In this document: in pieces, positions 8,284 through 16,951 of the stretch | Layout: each line of letters starts with the position of its first letter | Numbering within the stretch: the stretch's first letter is position 1 | DNA from: SKLM01 sp964450435 | GTDB lineage: Bacteria > Chloroflexota > Anaerolineae > B4-G1 | Direction of reading: 5' to 3' | Length of the DNA stretch: 41,641 nucleotides | Assembly (NCBI GenBank): GCA_964450435.1 | Contig: CAYVCX010000020.1 | Coordinates: forward strand, 1-41,641 | Notes under the pieces: generated by a model | What the model saw: only the letters and a program-made list of their open reading frames with translations | Database searches by the model: none | Told to the model about the DNA's origin: nothing | Position numbers and translations under genes: made by a program

Positions 8284-9327
8284 TTGTCAAGAGAAGCTCT
8301 GGTCGAAGCGCGAGGGATCAAGAAGTACTTCCCCATACGCCACAGCGTGCTGGTCAAGCTCCTGGCCGGGCGGAAAGACCAGTGGGTGAAAGCGGTGGAT
8401 GGCGTCGACTTGAAGATCTATCCCGGCGAGGCCGTCGGGCTGGTTGGCGAGTCCGGCTGCGGCAAGACGACGCTGGGGCGCGTGTTGACCCGCCTCTACG
8501 AACCCACGGAGGGCGAAGTGCTTTACCACGGCAGTTCGCTGGAAGACGATGAGGCAGGCCAGAAGGCCGTTCTGTTCGACGACAGGGCGGAGACTCAACG
8601 AAACGTCCCCCCGGATGGCTTGAGTTTCTACCGCATGACGCAGATTATCTTCCAGAATCCTTACTCATCGCTGAATCCTCGAAAGACGGTGCGACAGATC
8701 ATCTCCGTTCCGTTGCGGAACCGAGGGATCCGCGGATTCGCAGCCCGCGAAGAGGAGATTGTCCGGCTGCTACAGCGGGTGGGCATACCCAAGCGTCGCA
8801 TCGACGCCTATCCACATCAGTTCAGCGGGGGGCAGCGACAGCGCATCGGCATTGCCCGGGCTTTGGCGATGCAGCCCAGGTTCATCGTCTGTGACGAGCC
8901 CGTCTCTGCGCTGGACGTCTCCATCCAGGCGCAGGTGATCAATCTGTTGGACGAGCTGCAGGAGGAGTTCAACCTCACCTATCTCTTCATTGCCCACGAT
9001 CTTAGCGTGGTGCACTACGTCAGCGATCGGGTAGCCATCATGTACCTGGGAAAGATTGTCGAGGTGGGTCCGACCGATGAGGTATTTGGAAACCCGGCCC
9101 ACCCATATACTCAAGCCCTGATGGCGGCTGTTCCATCGGTGGACAAGACTCACCGACGTGAGAGAATCATCCTGGAAGGGTCCGTCCCCAGTCCCGTTGA
9201 TCCCCCTCCGGGCTGCCGCTTTCACACCCGATGCTTTGCCACGCGGCGTGGCAGCTCCTGTGAAGAGAAAGAACCATCGTTCGTCACGATAGGCGACGGT
9301 CACCGCGTGGCATGCCATCTGTGCTAG
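8284..9327 (+). CDS. ABC transporter ATP-binding protein, DppF/OppF type
   Basis: A 347-residue second ATPase of the importer. Walker A is GESGCGKTT near residues 55-63, the signature FSGGQRQR is near 180-187, and Walker B is FIVCDEPVSALD. The C-terminal extension ends in the family pattern PPGCRFHTRCFATRRGSSC. The TTG start at 8284 is chosen for the GAGGAGG about 5 bases upstream and because the protein then begins at the normal distance from the first beta strand. It lies 38 bases after the DppD-type gene. Confidence 0.93.
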   Translation: MSREALVEARGIKKYFPIRHSVLVKLLAGRKDQWVKAVDGVDLKIYPGEAVGLVGESGCGKTTLGRVLTRLYEPTEGEVLYHGSSLEDDEAGQKAVLFDDRAETQRNVPPDGLSFYRMTQIIFQNPYSSLNPRKTVRQIISVPLRNRGIRGFAAREEEIVRLLQRVGIPKRRIDAYPHQFSGGQRQRIGIARALAMQPRFIVCDEPVSALDVSIQAQVINLLDELQEEFNLTYLFIAHDLSVVHYVSDRVAIMYLGKIVEVGPTDEVFGNPAHPYTQALMAAVPSVDKTHRRERIILEGSVPSPVDPPPGCRFHTRCFATRRGSSCEEKEPSFVTIGDGHRVACHLC

Positions 9328-9418
9328 CCATGAGCGGAGCGCCCTGCTCCAGCGACTCTCGCTGGCGCGTCCGAGTGACAAGAGACCCAGGCTCTGACCA
9401 TACAGGGGAGAGGAAGCA

Positions 9419-10555
9419 GTGACCTCACCGATGGAGACGATTCCCAGCGTAGACGGGCCAATCGTGCTCAGGCTACAGGGCGATCACTACACCATCGGGC
9501 GACAGCACGGTGCACAGGTCAAGATGCTGCGCCCGCTCATCGACGAAACCATCAGGGCCTGCCTGGATGAGATTGATCGATGCGGAAGCGACACGCGGTT
9601 TGAGACGCTGGTCTCGGAGACACAGGAAGCACTGATGACGCACAGCCCGGCAGCGGTAGCCTTCATCCGCGGCCAGGCTGAGTCGTTGGGGTACGAATTC
9701 GAGCGCTTGCTCAGGTACGACCTGGTGTCCTACCTGCGTGATGACCTCCTCACCCGCGCCGCCGCGATGGGGGAAGGATGCACCACGTGGGCAGCTACCG
9801 GGTCACCCACCGTTGATGGCCTTCCCATCATGGCCAAGAATCGGGACTATCGTCTGGAGCACCTTCCCTTGCAGACAGTAAGTTGCGTTCAGCCCGCTGC
9901 GGGCTACCACTACGTGTGTGCGGGCAGCGCTGGAAGCCCCGGGGTCTACTGCGGCGGGATCAACGAGGTGGGCCTGGCCGTCGCCGACACACATGTGGCT
10001 TCCGCCCAGATGGGGCCGGGACTGCCGGACTACGCGTTGATGATGCACCTCCTGGAGAACCATGACGCGGTGGTCCCAGCCGTGGACTACCTGCGATCCG
10101 TGCCCAGGCTGGGGAGGAACCATCTAATTATGGCGGACGCACAAGGTGAGGTCGCTGTCTTCGAAAGCGGACACACCTCATACGGTCTCTTCAGTACCAG
10201 AGACGGCACGCTGGTCAACACCAATCACCCCATCAGCCCCCCCTTGCGACGCCACTTCACCGATTTGAGCCCGCCCCCTGTCAAGGGCAACACATTCTAC
10301 CGCTATGACAAGGTATCGGAGGCGCTGCATGCGGCGGACGGTCAGATCGACGTCGCCTTCGCCCGGGGGTTGATGGCAGCCCATAACGGTCCCCTGGCCT
10401 CCGTCTGCCGCCATCCGATGGCAGGATGTGACTCAGCCACCATTGCGGCGTGCATTTTCTTGCCCGCCGATCGCACTATGCTCTTCTGCCATGGGCTTCC
10501 GTGCCAGGGAATCTACGAGAGGTTCGTGTCAGGAAAAGGCGGTGACGAGCAGTGA
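9419..10555 (+). CDS. C45-family peptidase / acyl-CoA:6-APA acyltransferase-like Ntn-hydrolase
   Basis: A 378-residue protein of the C45 (penicillin acyltransferase-like) Ntn-hydrolase group. These are made as inactive precursors that cut themselves just before a cysteine, which then becomes the N-terminal nucleophile for amide hydrolysis or acyl transfer. Cys121 in MGEGCTTWAA is the expected nucleophile. Downstream landmarks are the MAKNRDY segment, GGINEVGLAVADTH, and the late NTNHPISPP and AAHNGPLASVCRH blocks. The GTG start follows GGGAGAGGAAG. No signal peptide is seen, so the enzyme should act inside the cell on a compound brought in by the importer. The last four bases overlap the next gene (GTGA). 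The natural amide is unknown; an acylated amino acid or a peptide-like conjugate fits the context. Confidence 0.84.
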   Translation: MTSPMETIPSVDGPIVLRLQGDHYTIGRQHGAQVKMLRPLIDETIRACLDEIDRCGSDTRFETLVSETQEALMTHSPAAVAFIRGQAESLGYEFERLLRYDLVSYLRDDLLTRAAAMGEGCTTWAATGSPTVDGLPIMAKNRDYRLEHLPLQTVSCVQPAAGYHYVCAGSAGSPGVYCGGINEVGLAVADTHVASAQMGPGLPDYALMMHLLENHDAVVPAVDYLRSVPRLGRNHLIMADAQGEVAVFESGHTSYGLFSTRDGTLVNTNHPISPPLRRHFTDLSPPPVKGNTFYRYDKVSEALHAADGQIDVAFARGLMAAHNGPLASVCRHPMAGCDSATIAACIFLPADRTMLFCHGLPCQGIYERFVSGKGGDEQ

Positions 10556-11736
10556 GGGTGGAGAAGATCACCATCTGTGGCGGAGGAAACGGAGCGCAGA
10601 CACTAGCTTCTGTCGCCAGCGGCAACATGGCGTGCAAGGTGGACCTGTATTCATCCTTCAGGGACGAGGCTAAGAGGTTGCGCGAGGGTATCGGGACCCG
10701 TGGAGGAATTGAGGTCAGGGGGGCGGTGCAAAGTACGGGAAGGCCCCACAGGGTGAGCGAGAATGCCGCAGACGTGGTTCCGGGCTCAAGCATTGTCGTA
10801 CTGGTGGTGCCAGCCTTTGCCCACGAGATCACCCTGCGCCAGATTGCACCCTTCCTCGACGAGAGCGCCTGGGTGGGCGCCATCCCGGCTCGAGGTGGTT
10901 TTGACTACTGCGGTGCCTGGGTCCTGACTAAGCTCGGCCGTCCCGATGTCAGGCTGTTCGGCCTTCAGACGCTGCCCTGGGCCTGTCGGATCCGCGAGTA
11001 TGGTCGTGTCGTTGACGTGCTAGGAGCAAAGAAGATCGTCGACGGGGCGAGCCGCCCTGCGGCCCATCTGGGTCTCATTGCTCCCCTGCTGGAGAAGATG
11101 GTGGGAATTCCCATCGGAGACGCAGGGAGTATGCTGGCCCTCACCCTGGCCAATACAGGACAGATCATCCACCCTGGCATCATGTACGACCTCTTCGCCG
11201 ATTGGGATGGGGAGACCTTCGACGAGGACCATATCCCGTTATTCTATCAGGGACTGAGTGAGGAAGGGGCGGAGATATTGGGCGAGCTGAGCCAGGAGAT
11301 TCAGGGTATCTGTGCCTGCCTGGCGAATTCATCGTTGGACCTGTCCGGTGTCCATGATCTGAAGGGTTGGCTGGTTCGATCCTACGGGGACGCGATCCGC
11401 GATAGCTCCAGCTTGCATAGCGCCTTCGCAACGAACAAGGCCTACGCCGGTCTGAGGGCTCCGGTTAAGGAGATGGCCGCCGGACAGTTCGCGCCCGCAT
11501 TCGGCGCGCGCTACCTGGCGGAGGACGTGCCCTACGGACTGGCCGTGAGCCAGGCCATTGCCAGATTGGCCAACGTGGAGACCCCCGTGATGGACCAGGT
11601 CGTCAATTGGGCCAGGCAGAGGTTGAGGGACGAAACCGGAGGAGATGAGACCAACGATCGAACGCCACAAGCATATGGTTTGAACAGTTTGGAAGCGCTG
11701 ATTGATTTCACCCTTGACGAAAGGCAGAGGGTGTGA
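10552..11736 (+). CDS. NAD(P)-dependent octopine/nopaline dehydrogenase family protein
   Basis: A 394-residue oxidoreductase resembling octopine/nopaline/opine dehydrogenases, which interconvert an opine with an amino acid plus a 2-oxo acid using NAD(P). The N-terminal Rossmann motif is CGGGNGA (residues 9-15). The C-terminal opine-dehydrogenase domain carries NTGQIIHPGIMY, with His207 at the expected catalytic position, and the LPWACRIREYG segment is also typical. The GTG start overlaps the previous stop by four bases. In a catabolic operon with an opine-type importer, oxidation of an imported opine-like compound is the likely direction, but synthesis cannot be excluded. Some homologues act on other N-substituted amino acids. 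Confidence 0.85.
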   Translation: MRVEKITICGGGNGAQTLASVASGNMACKVDLYSSFRDEAKRLREGIGTRGGIEVRGAVQSTGRPHRVSENAADVVPGSSIVVLVVPAFAHEITLRQIAPFLDESAWVGAIPARGGFDYCGAWVLTKLGRPDVRLFGLQTLPWACRIREYGRVVDVLGAKKIVDGASRPAAHLGLIAPLLEKMVGIPIGDAGSMLALTLANTGQIIHPGIMYDLFADWDGETFDEDHIPLFYQGLSEEGAEILGELSQEIQGICACLANSSLDLSGVHDLKGWLVRSYGDAIRDSSSLHSAFATNKAYAGLRAPVKEMAAGQFAPAFGARYLAEDVPYGLAVSQAIARLANVETPVMDQVVNWARQRLRDETGGDETNDRTPQAYGLNSLEALIDFTLDERQRV

Positions 11737-11811
11737 TGGAGCACATCCTCGGGCTATTTTGGAGCGCACCTTACAACAGGGCGCCAAAGACATCGCACAG
11801 GAGGCGGTACC

Positions 11812-14800
11812 GTGAGTACTGAGACAGATACACTTGACAGAAAACGGCGCGTGCTGGCTGGCTCCATCGGAGACTGTGTCCACTCTCTGGGCGTAGAGAC
11901 GTTCGCCGAGTGGATGGAGGATCGAGGCGAGGGGTATATGGCCGTCAAGCTGGGCCCGGCCGTGGCGATTGATGATGTGATCAATAAGATCCGCGAATCC
12001 CGGCCCGAAGTGGTGGCCATCTCGATGCGCCTGGGGGACCTGCACGTTGATAAGCTCATCAGCGAGTTCATCACCAAGGCTGCCCGATATGACCTCTTGC
12101 CCGAAGAGAGCGGCATCCGGTACGCATTTGGAGGACTCCGGCCAGCAGCGAATTTGGTACGCGCTATGACGGGCCTCCCGGTGTTAGAGGACAAGTTCTC
12201 GCCAACGGAAGATCGCCACTTTGATCTGGAGGAAATTGCTGAGAACTACAGCGACATCGCAGCCTTCCAGGATTTCTTCGCCCTGGTGGTCGACGATTAC
12301 GTGGGTATGGAGGAGCTGGAGGCCTTCGCCAAGGGCGAGTTCGTGGTGCTGAAACCGGATGAGATTGAGTGGGCCGACTCACTTCTGGAGCGCGTCAGAC
12401 AGGTGCGAGAGCTCGAGGACCGTCCCATCATTCGAGCCCACATTGGCGTGGCGGCCGACAGCATAGAGCCGACAATCGAGGCGGTCGAGAAGATGGCCAA
12501 TGCCGGGTGTCTGGAGATCGTCTCCCTCGCCCCCGATCAGCCCTCTCAGGAGTATCTGGCTAAGTTCGTGCGGGGCGAAGAGGACCCGGACAAGTATCTC
12601 AAGGGACAGGGTGGTGTCCCGATCCGATCCAGAGAGGATCTGGCCCGGCTAAAGGAGGCGACTCAGAGGGGCAACTACCCCATGACGCGCATCTACTCCG
12701 GCACCGATGAGCTGGTCGAATTAGCAAAGCTCTTCGAAGGGGCCTTCAACATGCCGTTCCCGGCGGTGCCCATCTTTTTCTACAACGAGTTGGATGGGCG
12801 CGGCCCTATATCGATCCGGGATAGCTTCGACGAGCACTTCGAAGTCATGCGCTGGTGGGCGGAACGGGGCAAGGCCCTGGAGGTCAACGATCCGCATCAA
12901 TGGCAGCTCCGTAACAGCACCGACGACTTGCTGGTGACGGATCACGTCATCGCTGGCGTGGCGGCGCTGAAGATGGGCATCGAGGACTACGTTATGCAGA
13001 TGATGTACGACCTACCCCCCGGCGCCTCAGGCCTCAACGACTTGGCCAAGTTCCAGGCAGCGTATGAGTTGATCGAGCCCTTGACCCGCCACTTCAACTT
13101 TCACATCATCAAGGAGACGCGGGGAGGGCTCTCTGACTTCCCCCCGAACCTGGACCGGGCGAAGGGGCACCTGGCGGTGTCCACCTACTGGCAGATGTAC
13201 GTAGAGCCCGACATTGTGCATGTGGTCAGCTTCTCGGAGGCCCATCACGAAGCCAAGGCTGAGGACGTCATCGAAAGCTGCGACATTGTGAAGCAGGTGT
13301 TCGAGGACTTCTACAAAGATGATCGTCCTGACGTCTGGTCTGATCCCCGGCTGCTCAACCGGAAGAGAGAGCTGAAACAAGGAGCGATGTACAACATCCT
13401 GCACCTGGCACTGTTGGGCGGGTACGAGGGTCCAGTCACGGTGGACAACTACTTCGAGTGGGCTGTGCCGCCAGCAGAAGCCGAGGAACGAGAGGAGCCC
13501 GAGCAGCGAAAGCGCAACTATGAGGCCATGCTTCTGGGCTTCATTGACGAGGCGAACTACGCCACCGGCCACTGTGGGATGGTCAGCGCCGATACGCTGG
13601 ATCTGGCGCTCCAGGTGGGCCTCCTCCAGGCACCGCAGATCACCGTGCTGGACAAGCGGTATGAGATGGTGGGCAAGTGCCGCACGAGGATTGTCAACGG
13701 TGGATGCGTGATTGAGGAGTTCGACGGCGTCAAGGTGCGGGATGAGATTGAGCGGGTCGACGCAGTCCGCGAACGGAGTCCATGGTTCTTCGATAAGGAG
13801 ATCAGCCACGCCGATGAAGACCTCTACATCACAGAGACGGCTGAGGCGGTTGATGAAGAGGTCGTGGCACAGGCGCGGCAGGACATCGGCGTCCACAGTC
13901 GAGAGGATCTGGAGGACAAGAGGGTGCTGGTGGTAGACTTCGGTAGCACGTTCTCCAAGATCGGCATATTCGACACGAAGACCGAGGATTTCCATCTGGA
14001 GTACGTCCCCACGATTGTGGAGGATCTGCGTTTCTCGCTGGCGAACGGTCTGGGCGTCCTGGAGGCGTGTGAGCGGGAGGAAAGCTGGGGGCCGCTGGGG
14101 CGCGCGATGGAGCAGTTCGACATCAAGCTGCCGTGTTCAAGCGCCAAGGGCGGGCTTAAGATGGTCACCGTGGCCCTGACCGCGGAGGAGAGCGGCTTCG
14201 CTGCCGATCTGGCAGCACTCACCGCCGGGGCCAAGTTGCTCGGCAGCTACGACGGCAAACTCAGGCCGGAGCAGGCGCAGTTCATCTACGAAAAGGACCA
14301 ACCGGAGATCATTCTGCAAGCAGGTGGCGTTGACTTCGGCGGCGACACAGAGACTCAGTTGCATAACGCACGCCTGTTGGCCAGGTTCTCGAAGGCAGCC
14401 AGCTACGCCCGCTACGGCGTGCCGGTTATCTATGCCGGCAATCAAGATATCCGCGCCGAGATCGAGCGCATCTATAGGCGCGAAGGAGTGGATATTCGCC
14501 TCACACCCAACGTGATGCCGGAAGTCAACACCTTCCACATCGAGGCCGTGAACGAATCGATCCGCGAGCTGTTCCAGACGATCATTATCCGGGGCAAAGG
14601 GTTCGATGTGGTCGAGGAGTACATGAGCGCCCCCTTCATCCCCACGCCGCGCGCGGCGTTCCGGGGCATAAACCTGCTGGCCAAGGGATACGGCGACGAA
14701 GAGGGATTGGGCAACATTATGGCCCTCGACATCGGCGGGGCCACCACCGACTTCTACTCCAACGTCAACGACAACCCGCTCTACGCCTATCCGGGCGACG

Positions 14801-15486
14801 ATCCTGTTCGGAAGGTGAAACGCACCATTCTGAAGACGCCCAACACGCCGCTTGCATACCGGCGGGTGGAGGGGAAGTACGGCCTCGCGTACGACGCTGA
14901 GAATGTAAAGGAGCTGGAGCGCTTTCAGAGTGGCGCGATGAAGCGCGACCTGGAATCCTTCTTGCTCCAGGAGTATCCCGACTTCCGACCATCCGAGGAG
15001 GACTTCGACGATTTCGTCGTCCGGAGGGATGGCAGACTCGACTTCGACCTGGACCGTTACCTGAGCTATCTGACGGCCAACCCGCATGCGCTGCCCTCGT
15101 CTGAAGAGGAAAACGCGGTCCGGTCCTTCCTCGCGAAGGAGATCATAGCCGCGACGACGGGGCGCAATCTGGGATACGTCAAGGAGACGGACACATACTT
15201 CCTCCAGTACGGAGTCAACTTCTTCAACCAGCCTTGCTCGACACTGCTGATCGGCGGCACGATCTACCACAAGTGCAAAGAAGACGGCGACTTCGCCCGT
15301 GACTTGAAGCTTATCGCCGCTGGCACTCAGTACAACGAGAGCCAGAGTTGGATTCTGCGGCCGCGGGGGAAGGTGCTGTTAGACGCCAACTACATGGTCT
15401 CGATCGTCGGGGGGCTGTACGGGCACATCGACCCAGAACGCGCGCTGCGAATGCTGAAGCGGAACTTGATCCGCCTGGAACTGTGA
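11812..15486 (+). CDS. Three-domain fusion: GlmS-like B12-binding + GlmE-like mutase + MutL reactivase
   Basis: A 1224-residue protein that appears to combine parts normally encoded by glmS, glmE and mutL. Residues about 12-140 look like a small cobalamin-binding domain: RRVLAGSIGDCVHSLGV aligns with the GlmS loop, with His24 and Gly27 kept, and FGG at 106-108 fits the later nucleotide-loop glycines. Residues about 190-690 resemble the GlmE TIM barrel, with Arg208 (IIRAHIG), Arg293 (MTRIYSGTDE), Tyr324-Asn325 and a closing GKCRTRIVNGG block. From about 700 on it is a MutL-type ASKHA ATPase: VVDFGSTFSKIGIFD (708-722), CSSAKGGLKM (775-784) and LDIGGATTDFYS (972-983). Coenzyme-B12 mutases rearrange carbon skeletons; MutL partners are thought to reload damaged cofactor. 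The GTG start follows AGGAGG. The MutL part is the most certain, the B12 part the least. Substrate unknown. Confidence 0.8.
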   Translation: MSTETDTLDRKRRVLAGSIGDCVHSLGVETFAEWMEDRGEGYMAVKLGPAVAIDDVINKIRESRPEVVAISMRLGDLHVDKLISEFITKAARYDLLPEESGIRYAFGGLRPAANLVRAMTGLPVLEDKFSPTEDRHFDLEEIAENYSDIAAFQDFFALVVDDYVGMEELEAFAKGEFVVLKPDEIEWADSLLERVRQVRELEDRPIIRAHIGVAADSIEPTIEAVEKMANAGCLEIVSLAPDQPSQEYLAKFVRGEEDPDKYLKGQGGVPIRSREDLARLKEATQRGNYPMTRIYSGTDELVELAKLFEGAFNMPFPAVPIFFYNELDGRGPISIRDSFDEHFEVMRWWAERGKALEVNDPHQWQLRNSTDDLLVTDHVIAGVAALKMGIEDYVMQMMYDLPPGASGLNDLAKFQAAYELIEPLTRHFNFHIIKETRGGLSDFPPNLDRAKGHLAVSTYWQMYVEPDIVHVVSFSEAHHEAKAEDVIESCDIVKQVFEDFYKDDRPDVWSDPRLLNRKRELKQGAMYNILHLALLGGYEGPVTVDNYFEWAVPPAEAEEREEPEQRKRNYEAMLLGFIDEANYATGHCGMVSADTLDLALQVGLLQAPQITVLDKRYEMVGKCRTRIVNGGCVIEEFDGVKVRDEIERVDAVRERSPWFFDKEISHADEDLYITETAEAVDEEVVAQARQDIGVHSREDLEDKRVLVVDFGSTFSKIGIFDTKTEDFHLEYVPTIVEDLRFSLANGLGVLEACEREESWGPLGRAMEQFDIKLPCSSAKGGLKMVTVALTAEESGFAADLAALTAGAKLLGSYDGKLRPEQAQFIYEKDQPEIILQAGGVDFGGDTETQLHNARLLARFSKAASYARYGVPVIYAGNQDIRAEIERIYRREGVDIRLTPNVMPEVNTFHIEAVNESIRELFQTIIIRGKGFDVVEEYMSAPFIPTPRAAFRGINLLAKGYGDEEGLGNIMALDIGGATTDFYSNVNDNPLYAYPGDDPVRKVKRTILKTPNTPLAYRRVEGKYGLAYDAENVKELERFQSGAMKRDLESFLLQEYPDFRPSEEDFDDFVVRRDGRLDFDLDRYLSYLTANPHALPSSEEENAVRSFLAKEIIAATTGRNLGYVKETDTYFLQYGVNFFNQPCSTLLIGGTIYHKCKEDGDFARDLKLIAAGTQYNESQSWILRPRGKVLLDANYMVSIVGGLYGHIDPERALRMLKRNLIRLEL

Positions 15487-15792
15487 GTCATACGTCGCAA
15501 CTGTCAGGCTTTGTCCATTGGCACAGCCGCTGCCTGGACGCTTGTTGTAAAGAGTGCCCGCGTTGACAGAGGAAGCTCAAGCCGCCTTTCTTCCTGGCGT
15601 GAAAGCTAGAATTGCACCGCAGAGCAGGGCAACAGGGCAGCGGCTGTGGAACCGATGTGGCCTTCGGCCAGGACAGCGCCCGATGGGACACTGGCCTGGA
15701 GGTGGATTTCCGTCGTGCGCATCGGTTACGTCCCCGCTTCCCGCCTCGGGGGGCAGCCTACGCTCTCCCAATCATACCACCCTGCGCTTACG
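15487..15792. other. Convergent intergenic region, no gene seen
   Basis: About 300 bases separate the end of the mutase fusion (plus strand) from the end of the decarboxylase pump gene (minus strand). Short frames are present on both strands but none resembles a protein. A small hairpin, TGGCC-TTC-GGCCA, lies around 15658-15670. No clear terminator with a T-run was found in either direction. Confidence 0.5.
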
Positions 15793-16941
15793 CTACGGTT
15801 CCAGCATGGGAAATACCAGCGCCATCAGCACACCAGCCGCGATGACCGACGCCACCTGCCCTGCAGTGTTGGCGCCGAGGGCGTGCATCAGCAGGAAGTT
15901 CTGATCATCCTCCTCCCAGGCCACCTGCTGAACGAGTCTGCCGCTCATCGGGAAGGCGCTGATCGCCGCGGCTCCCACCAGGGGGTTGATGCGGCGACCC
16001 GAGAGCAGGCAGATCAGCTTCCCAAACAGGATGCCGCCGACCGTGTCTAGAGCGAAAGCAACCAGGCCCAGCAGCAGGATCTTGACAGTGCCCACGCTGA
16101 GAAACGCATCGGCCTGCATCGTCGAGCCGATAGTGAGACCCAGGAACAACGTAACCGTGTTTGCGATCGCCTCGCGGGCGGTGCGGCTGAGCCCTTCCAC
16201 CACCCCCGATTCCTGCATCAGATTGCCCAGCATCAGCGTCGCGATCAGCGGCGCGGCCTGCGGCAGAAAAACCGCTGCCAGGGCCGTCACCAGGACAGGG
16301 AAAACGATCACCGCCGTCTTGGAGACCGGTCGGGGAGCGTACGCCATGCGGATCGCCCGCTCAGAGCGGGTGGTAAACAGCCGCATCAGCGGTGGCTGGA
16401 TGATGGGCACCAGGCTCATGTACGAATATGCGGTCACCGCCACCGCCGCTGCCAGCCCCGGCGTCTCGAAGAGCTGATCCAACCTGGCCGCGACGTATAT
16501 CACCGTCGGTCCGTCTATGGTCCCGATAGCGCCGATACTCGTCGCTTCGGCTAGGTTGAAGCCCAGGAGGACCGAGCCTATCAGCGTCCCAAAGATGCCC
16601 AGGCAGCCCATCGCGCCCGCCAGGACGAAGATAGGCTGGCTCAGAAGCGGGCGCATATCCATCATCGCCCCGACGCCCAGGAAGATCAGGAGCGGGAAGA
16701 GCTCCGTATCTATTCCGGCTCGCTTCAGTACCCCAAACAGCCCCGTCGGCCCGGTCATGTGGGCGGAGACCGGCAGGTTCCCCAGCATACATCCGAAGCC
16801 AATGGGCAGCAGAAGCGTGGGCTCATACTTCTTGGCGATGGCCAGGAACATCAGCACTCCACCGATGGCCACCATCACCATCTGCTGCCAGGTAATGGTC
16901 AGCAGCCCTCCCAGAAGTGCGCTTGCGTCCATATTGCTCAT
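15793..16941 (-). CDS. Na+-transporting decarboxylase, beta (pump) subunit
   Basis: A 382-residue integral membrane protein of the OadB/MmdB/GcdB family. It decarboxylates the carboxybiotin presented by the biotin carrier and uses the energy to export Na+. Family segments visible are TIDGPTVIYVAARL with Asp143 in the DGPT motif expected at the Na+/carboxybiotin site, NTVTLFLGLTIGSTM, NPLVGAAAISAFPMSGR and the C-terminal GANTAGQVASVIAAGVL. The usual GGADGPT reads GTIDGPT here. Many hydrophobic helices span the length. The start at 16941 (MSNMDAS) lies 10 bases after the biotin-carrier stop; a longer frame would run back over that gene. It is the last gene of the minus-strand array. Confidence 0.9.
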   Translation of the reverse strand: MSNMDASALLGGLLTITWQQMVMVAIGGVLMFLAIAKKYEPTLLLPIGFGCMLGNLPVSAHMTGPTGLFGVLKRAGIDTELFPLLIFLGVGAMMDMRPLLSQPIFVLAGAMGCLGIFGTLIGSVLLGFNLAEATSIGAIGTIDGPTVIYVAARLDQLFETPGLAAAVAVTAYSYMSLVPIIQPPLMRLFTTRSERAIRMAYAPRPVSKTAVIVFPVLVTALAAVFLPQAAPLIATLMLGNLMQESGVVEGLSRTAREAIANTVTLFLGLTIGSTMQADAFLSVGTVKILLLGLVAFALDTVGGILFGKLICLLSGRRINPLVGAAAISAFPMSGRLVQQVAWEEDDQNFLLMHALGANTAGQVASVIAAGVLMALVFPMLEP

Positions 16942-16951
16942 CGTATCTTGC

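Noticed and set aside
11360..11385. tRNA T-arm-like GGTTCGATCC sequence
   Set aside because: It lies inside the dehydrogenase coding sequence and no cloverleaf forms around it.
11737..11811. Cobalamin riboswitch before the B12-dependent fusion protein
   Set aside because: The gap is only 75 bases, too short for the aptamer, and no B12-box-like sequence was seen.
13027..13995. A 322-codon minus-strand frame inside the mutase fusion
   Set aside because: It lies wholly antisense to a well-supported coding region and its composition is what antisense of GC-rich codons gives. The same holds for 14137-15270.
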